From: Coprinus comatus
Lineage: Eukaryota; Basidiomycota; Agaricomycetes; Agaricales; Agaricaceae
Direction: 5' to 3'
NCBI GenBank assembly: GCA_034638255.1
Contig: JAWPGT010000058.1
Location: 81,357-145,356 of the forward strand
DNA length: 64,000 nt
Positions 58,155 to 64,000 of this stretch are shown one piece after another. Under the pieces are notes generated by a model. The model made no database searches, was not told the origin of the DNA, and saw only the letters and a list, made by a program, of their open reading frames with translations. The translations under genes and the position numbers were made by a program. How positions within the stretch are numbered: position 1 is the stretch's first letter; each line of letters begins with the position of its first letter.

Positions 58155-59204
58155 TCAGGGATCAGTAGTCTTCATCCTCTCAACGAGAGAACGAGTGGAG
58201 GAAGGTTTGTTAGTAGGAGTCGTGAAGGACTCCAGAACAGCGGGTGACAGGATCATGTCGACATTACCATCTTCTCCTTCGGCTTTGTTTGCCTTGTTGC
58301 CTCCACGTTTTCCGCGTCGATGCTTCTTCTTTTTATCCTTATCCCCCCCAGAAGCATCACCGGAACCGGAGTTCTGGTTCTGATTTGGTCTTGAATTAGA
58401 CCCAGAAGCGTTCTGTTGTTGTTGTTGGGGCTGCTGAGGAGCGCGACCGGAGGGTTTAGAATAGGGCTTTGCACCCTTGTAGTTTTTAATGCCGGTAGAA
58501 GCGGCACGAGAAGCAGAAGCAGCTCCACAGGAATCTTGCCATGCACCCATAATTGCATCGGAGACGATCTGAACTGTTAGGTTCGAGAGGGAATTACCAT
58601 ATTGAACGAGTAGGGCAGCACGAGTGGCACTCCATTGAGGAGAAATGCGAGTCATCAACATTAACGCACGGAGGATACCGGGAACATTGATTGGGGGCGA
58701 GGCTTGCTCGAGCTGCGTGAAATAATTTCGGAAGGTAGAGATCTCCTTGGAGGGATCATTCACACCAGATAACCGGAAAGAATCTGCAGAAGCATACAGC
58801 TCGTAGGCTGCACCTGCCGAAAAAGTGCCGTACACTCGTCTCAGGTGTGTCCAGAGACCGTCGGAGGTTGTTTCACCATGCCTAAGCATGTCATCGCTCA
58901 ATCGGGAATTTAACATCCCAAGAGCAAATGCCTCACAATTATCGAACTTTCGAATTTCATCGATGTTCGTGGGGGGTACCATAGCAGTGGTGCCAGTTGC
59001 GGGGGAACCACCAACAGCTGCAGGCCTTGCGGCGCTGCTGTCGATCATTCTCGCTACACACCATCCATCCATGTGGATCATATTGGCAATTGACAAAACA
59101 CGTGCTTCCCACACTTGGTAGTTAGCAGTGCCTGTGAGAACCGGGATCGAGGGGATCAAAAGATGCCATAGAATGTTTGGAGATGAAAATCTACAACAAA
59201 ACAT
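58155..59204 (-). pseudogene. Copia gag of the minus-strand element
   Basis: Gag core blocks GTANYQVWEARVLSIANMI, GLWTHLRRVYGTFSAG and FRNYFTQLEQASPP match copia gag (UBN2-type). The tail is Gln/Asn/Gly- and Lys-rich and has no CCHC knuckle. The apparent original start (an ATG at about 59165) is out of frame by one base, so the start is frameshifted. The TGA at 58155-58157 separates it from pol, which continues in the same frame. Confidence 0.8.
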
Positions 59205-59391
59205 GTGTCAGAACTATGAACTAAAGCTGCACTACATGCGCTATGTTCTACAGAGCTATGTGCTGCCCGTCTAACCGAGTACGGTAAGGGTATGCATAGA
59301 GTACACTGATGGGTCAAACGTCTCGAGTGAGCGGAACTTGGACTTCCCTCACAGGTGAATCCAGCTTCACCCTCGAGCTCAGTGCTGCACA
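59205..59391. other. Unassigned sequence between the two copia elements
   Basis: Probably the leftover leader of the minus-strand copia element. No LTR, primer site or gene is recognised. Confidence 0.4.
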
Positions 59392-59739
59392 TGTCAGGAA
59401 TGCTCTAGACAGTCCCCAAGGTCAGTACTTATTGTTGGTTGAGGTTAGAAGAGCTGTGGTTGGATATTCTCTTTGGAGTTCTGGACTTGTAGATTGTTTC
59501 CGCTTTCTGTGACATCACAATGTCACGTCACACGTTACTGAAGCGTCCTGCAGACACATGAAGACTCTCTAGTCTAATACAAGTGTCTGCAGGTGAGTAG
59601 TTAAGAAGTTATTGTATCTCTCTAGTCTAATACAAGTGTCTGCAGTGTTTGTGTTTTATCTCAGTCATTTCTTATCGGTTTCCTTCCATTCCTTCGTCAT
59701 CGTGCTCGTCTCGTCGTCCTCTACGATCCTGCGCTTACA
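59392..59739 (+). repeat. 5' LTR of the plus-strand copia element
   Basis: TGTCAGGAATG...GCGCTTACA. It contains two direct copies of CTCTAGTCTAATACAAGTGT around 59570 and 59620. Confidence 0.92.
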
Positions 59740-59751
59740 GGTTATGGGCCC
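59740..59751 (+). promoter_or_regulatory. Primer-binding site matching the initiator tRNA-Met anticodon arm
   Basis: GGTTATGGGCCC directly follows the LTR. It is complementary to the anticodon stem-loop of eukaryotic initiator tRNA-Met (GGGCCCAUAACC), as in Drosophila copia, which primes from a cleaved half tRNA. Confidence 0.75.
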
Positions 59752-59841
59752 CGTGCTTTAGGACTTCAAGAAACACGTTATTTATTCACATATTCCACTC
59801 TCTACTGCTCAACACTCTTTTCACTATTCTACAACGACTTT

Positions 59842-62800
59842 ATGGCTTTCAGAACACGTCACTCGCTCTCAGGGCATCCTTCCCTTCCTCCTAAACCTTC
59901 AGCTCTACCTCAGGCCGCTTTTCCAACCACAAAATGCGAATTTTGCGGAGTTACAGGCCACTCTCAGGTTTCCTGCTTCAGTTTTGAGAAGGCAAGAACA
60001 AAAGCTCAATATCTCGCGAACCGACGGTCCGATTCACGCCAAACCTCATACACACATTCATTACCATCCTCGCTGTCGACACCCAAAGTTTTATGCGATG
60101 AAACGAACTCTATCATCACCGAGTTTGCTGGCAGTGCAACATCTACCCATTCTTCCTCCAACCCTCTCCAGTTCCATGTAGGCTTCCAATGGCTTGTAGA
60201 CACCGGTGCTACTTCACACATGACTCCTCATCGTCACTGGATTAAGGATTACACCCCTGCCAACATCCCTGTCCGCTTGGCTGATGATTCTATTGTTTAT
60301 GCTGTTGGAATGGGTTCTGTCATGTTTGAACCTATCTTGAAGGGAAAGAAGGCTAGAGTGGTCGAATTTTCGAGGGTTTTACACGTTCCTGATCTTGGGA
60401 GTAACCTCCTGGCTTGCCTATACCTGGCTCGACACAAGGGATTCAATATTAACATCTCTTCTCACTCCCTGGCTTTCAGAAGATCTAGAACAACTCTCTT
60501 CACTGCCACCATTAATTCCTCCAACTCTGCTCATCTTAATGGCTCTGTTATCGCTGCTGAGAGCGCTTTTTCCACCTCTACACTCCCTCTTGATCTCTCC
60601 CTCTGGCACAGACGATTTATCCATCATAATTACTCAGATGTGAAGAAGATGATTGCTCAAGACCTGGTTACTGGTCTTTCTCTTGAATCTAACACTCTTC
60701 CTGATCCTGTTTGTGAACCCTGCCTTGCTGGAAAGATGCACTCGACCACATTTCCTCCCTCTACCCATCATACTCGTTCTCCACTTGACCTCATTCATTC
60801 TGATCTCCATGGTCCTCTCCCTACACCCACTGCTCAAGGCTACAAATATTGGATCACCTTCATTGATGACGCTACTCGATTTCGGTCTGTTATATTACTC
60901 AAGGCCAAGTCTGAAGCTTTCGAAGCATTCAAACGCTACAAAGCATGGGTGGAGAACCAACTTGGGGTGAAGATCAAGGCGCTTCAAGATGATAAGGGAG
61001 GTGAATACATGTCCAATGCCTTTTGCTCCTTCACTATGGGGTGTGGTATTGAACGTAGGCACTCTACCCGTAATCGTCCTCAGCAAAATGGTCTCGCCGA
61101 ACGCGCAAATCGAACAATGGGTGAACGCATCACCACCATGCTCTCGGAATCTGGTCTTCCTCCTTCTTTCTGGGGCGAATGTATTGCCTCTATGGTTCAT
61201 GTCTGGAATCACCTTCCTACTTCCCCACTTCCTCACACCACACCATTTGAGGCCTTCTACAAGCGTAAACCTGACGTCTCTCACCTTCGAGTCTGGGGAT
61301 GTACTGCCTACGTTTTCATACAAAAGGATAAGCGTACATCTCTTGAACCTCATATGGAGAAGTGTATTTTCTTGGGTTATGAACCTGGTTACAAAGGTTG
61401 GAAGTTTTACAATCCGACAACTCGAAAGGTGATCATCTCCGAAACTGCTCATTTTGACGAACGCTACTTTCCGGGTCTTTCAAAAGCAAAGATGAACAAT
61501 GTTCCTGACTTCTCCCTATCCTCTATACCATCTTCCTCTTCATCATCTACTCCAACTTCGCCAACGATCTCAGGTGTTCCACTTCCCGAAGATGAGGGGG
61601 GTATTGTAGAGCATTCCACTTCACTTCTACCTCCAGTTCCTGCTGCTCCTATTCATCTTCCGGCACCTGTCCCACCTTCACCATCACCATCTATCTCACC
61701 AAAACTCTCTCCACCTTCAACACCTCACATTCAACCAGTTACACCTCCTCCTCCTCCTTCTACTCCTCCTCATCATCAACCACCTTCTGCTGAACCACCA
61801 TCACGTAGACGAGGTTCTCGGATTCGAATACTCTCTTGGAAAGCTCGGGAAAACCTTCAACAACAACAACAACCCCGCTTTACGTCTGAGTCTGAGTCTG
61901 AGGCTGAGGCTGAAGCTGAGGAGAGTGACGAAGATTTCGCGTTTTTGGTATCTGATGAGAAGAATGGTTTTAAGGAAGTTGAGTTTGCTGGTAATGTGTC
62001 ATCTGGTCATCCAGGATCATTCAAAGCTGCGATGAATTCCCCTGATTCACATTTGTGGAAAGAGGCGATGGACAAGGAGTACTCTACACTCGAGGCAAAT
62101 GGTACTTGGGAACTTATTCCTTTACCCCGTGGTGAGAAAGCTATCAAGTCTGGTTGGGTTTACAAGATTAAGGACAATCCTGATGGTTCCATCGAACGGT
62201 ATAAAGCTCGTCTTGTTGCTAAAGGTTACGCTCAACGTCCTGGATATGATTATACTGAAGTCTTTGCTCCAACATTCCGTCCCACTTCCCTCTGCCTCAT
62301 TGTCGCCCTTGCGCCAAAGAAGGTTACAAGTTACGCTCTATCGACATCTCCTCCGCCTTTACTTACGGTGACTTGGAAGAAGAGATCTATATGCGTCAAC
62401 CTGAAGGTTATCATTTTGGTGACTCAAACATGGTTTTTAGGCTTCGAAAATCGCTTTACGGACTCAAACAAGCAGCTCGACAATGGAACAAGAAACTTCA
62501 CTCGGTCTTCATTTCACTTGGTTACATTCGACTCCAATCTGACAGCTCTATCTACATCTACTCTAAAGGTCCAGTCAAGGTTATTGTTCCCATTTTCATT
62601 GACGATATTACTCTTGCTTCGAAGGATGACAAGGCCATGGATGATACGATCAAAGAGCTCTCTACTCACTTCAAACTTCGAGATCTCGGCTCTACCTCCT
62701 GGTTATTGGCTGTTAAGGTTGATCAAGACCCCTCTCATCGCTCCATTTCGCTTTCACAAGAGAAATATGTCAAGGAACTCCTCGAACGCTTCCAGATGTC

Positions 62801-63564
62801 TGACTGTCGACCCGTGAAGACTCCTCTCACTCCTGGACTCAATCTCTCCACTATCACTGTCACTGAAGATGACAAACTCCTCATGAAAGATGTTCCCTAC
62901 CTCAGCGCTGTTGGCGCTCTTCAATATCTGGCCACCATGACTCGTCCTGACATTGCCTTCGCTGTTTCTTACCTTGGAAGATTCAATCACAATCCTGGTC
63001 CTCAACATTGGGCTGCTGTCAAAACATCTCTTCCGCTATCTCAAGGGTACAATGGACTATAAGCTGGTCTACAAAGGTGACATGGCTACCGAGGATCTCT
63101 TCATCACATATTCTGATGCTTCTCATGGTTCGTGTCAAGAGACTGGAAGGGCTACGGGTGGTTATGTGACTTTGGTATGTGGTGCGGCTGTTGGTTGGTC
63201 TTCAAAACGTCAGAGTTTAGTCACTCTCTCCTCCACTGAAGCTGAGTACGTTGCGGCTGTTGAAGGCGGAAAGGAGATTATGTGGATGCGCAACATTCTA
63301 TCCGAGTTCGGTTATTCCTTCACTTTCCCCTCCATTCTTAACATCGACAACCAATCCGCTATTACTGTTGCTAAGAATCCTGAACACCATGGTCGTATGA
63401 AGCAATTGGATTTGTGTTATTTCTGGCTCCGTGATGCTGTTCAAAACAAAGTCATTTCCCCTCTCTTCGTTCCTACCTCTGAACAACTGGCTGACATCTT
63501 CACCAAGGCTGTTGAACCAAAGGCAGTCTCTCACTTTGTTCCTCTTCTTGGACTTTCATCATAA
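59842..63564 (+). pseudogene. Copia pol with two frameshifts and no gag capsid
   Basis: The frame begins at 59842 and almost at once reaches a zinc knuckle (CEFCGVTGHSQVSC), so the roughly 200-residue capsid part is missing. Protease: FQWLVDTGATSHMTPH. Integrase: LWHRRFIHHN...CEPCLAGK, LIHSDLHGPL, TFIDDATRF, DDKGGEYMSNAF. A Pro/Ser-rich linker follows. RT: NGTWELIPLPRGEKAIKSGW and VPIFIDDITLASKDD (intact FIDD). RNase H: TYSDASHGSCQETGRATGGY, LSSTEAEYVAA, LADIFTKAV. A one-base loss near 62313 and a one-base gain near 63023 break the frame; otherwise all motifs are intact. Stop at 63562-63564. Confidence 0.9.
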
Positions 63565-63653
63565 TTCCTTCTCTTCCTTTTCTTTTATCACTTCACTCTT
63601 TTCCTTTCCATTTATTTCCTTCCTTTGTCTGGACTGGCTAGATCAGGGGGGTA

Positions 63654-64000
63654 TGTCAGGAATGCTCTAGACAGTCCCCAAGGTCAGTACTTATTGTTGG
63701 TTGAGGTTAGAAGAGTTGTGGTTGGATATTCTCTTTGGAGTTCTGGACTTGTAGATTGTTTCCGCTTTCTGTGACATCACAATGTCACGTCACACGTTAC
63801 TGAAGCGTCCTGCAGACACATGAAGACTCTCTAGTCTAATACAAGTGTCTGCAGGTGAGTAGTTAAGAAGTTATTGTATCTCTCTAGTCTAATACAAGTG
63901 TCTGCAGTGTTTGTGTTTTATCTCAGTCATTTCTTATCGGTTTCCTTCCATTCCTTCGTCATCGTGCTCGTCTCGTCGTCCTCTACGATCCTGCGCTTAC
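63654..64000 (+). repeat. 3' LTR of the plus-strand copia element (cut by window end)
   Basis: 347 of 348 bases are present; the final A lies beyond the window. The only difference from the 5' LTR noticed is GAAGAGTTGTG versus GAAGAGCTGTG. Confidence 0.92.

Larger units (their letters stand above)
53458..59204 (-). mobile_element. Ty1/copia retrotransposon (minus strand), inactivated
   Basis: On the minus strand, gag (59204-58155) and pol (58145-53649) share one frame. The 3' LTR is at 53458-53612 with a purine tract (TTCAGGGGAG) just before it. No matching 5' LTR is seen between 59205 and the next element's LTR at 59392, so the 5' end is lost. Domain order protease, integrase, RT, RNase H defines copia. 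In-frame TGA codons and an altered RT active site mean it is dead. Confidence 0.9.
59392..64000 (+). mobile_element. Ty1/copia retrotransposon (plus strand), young, gag-deleted
   Basis: It has 348-bp LTRs at 59392-59739 and from 63654; the last base of the 3' LTR lies beyond the window. A primer site follows the 5' LTR and a purine tract (ATCAGGGGGG) precedes the 3' LTR. The coding part has knuckle, protease, integrase, RT and RNase H but lacks the gag capsid. The LTRs differ by one base as far as I can see, so it inserted recently. The same LTR family left a solo copy at 34761-35108. Confidence 0.92.

Overview
This is fungal nuclear DNA, most likely from an Agaricomycete (basidiomycete). The reasons are genes split by many 45-70 nt GT-AG introns, an AA9 cellulose-active monooxygenase with a Ser/Thr tail, F-box/leucine-rich genes of basidiomycete type, MACPF-like pore-former genes, and dense Ty1/copia, DIRS/Ngaro, hAT and Harbinger-type repeats. 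The species cannot be named from the sequence alone.

Layout. 0.6-28.5 kb is a host region. It holds a family of MACPF-like genes: A (675-2569, +), B (3192-5089, -), C (8304-17020, -, split by two transposons), a 5' scrap near 7.8 kb, and D (26819-28497, -, internally deleted). Between them lie an Ifi-6-16-like secreted/membrane gene (6291-7377), glucosamine-phosphate N-acetyltransferase (19346-20090), an AA9 LPMO (20932-22075) and a haloacid-dehalogenase-type hydrolase (24381-25871). B and C are tandem duplicates and share a 332-bp tract with no difference by eye.

The most striking object is at 9423-15647. It is a 6.2-kb DNA transposon with 265-bp terminal inverted repeats that differ by one base, and it is flanked by a 7-bp duplication (CATATTG). 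It carries an intact seven-exon DDE integrase-like gene on + and an intact multi-exon alpha-kinase (MHCK/eEF2K-like) gene on -, divergently arranged. It sits in the MACPF signature of gene C, nine bases from a 621-bp hAT-type MITE that has its own 8-bp duplication.

29.5-48.2 kb is an F-box gene area (one intact, the rest decayed). It is interrupted by a decayed DIRS/Ngaro element (31.9-40.6 kb). That element was itself hit by a gag-only LTR retroelement (34365-37642, TSD AGGGC) holding a copia solo LTR, and by a second solo LTR (40051-40371, TSD AGAAG) inside its recombinase. 48.4-53.4 kb is a better preserved Ngaro-like element (gag-like, RT-RNase H, tyrosine recombinase). 53.5-59.2 kb is a minus-strand copia element killed by Trp-to-stop and YVDD-to-YVDN type changes. 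59392-64000 is a young plus-strand copia element, gag-deleted, primed at a half-tRNA-iMet site. Its 3' LTR is cut one base short by the window end.
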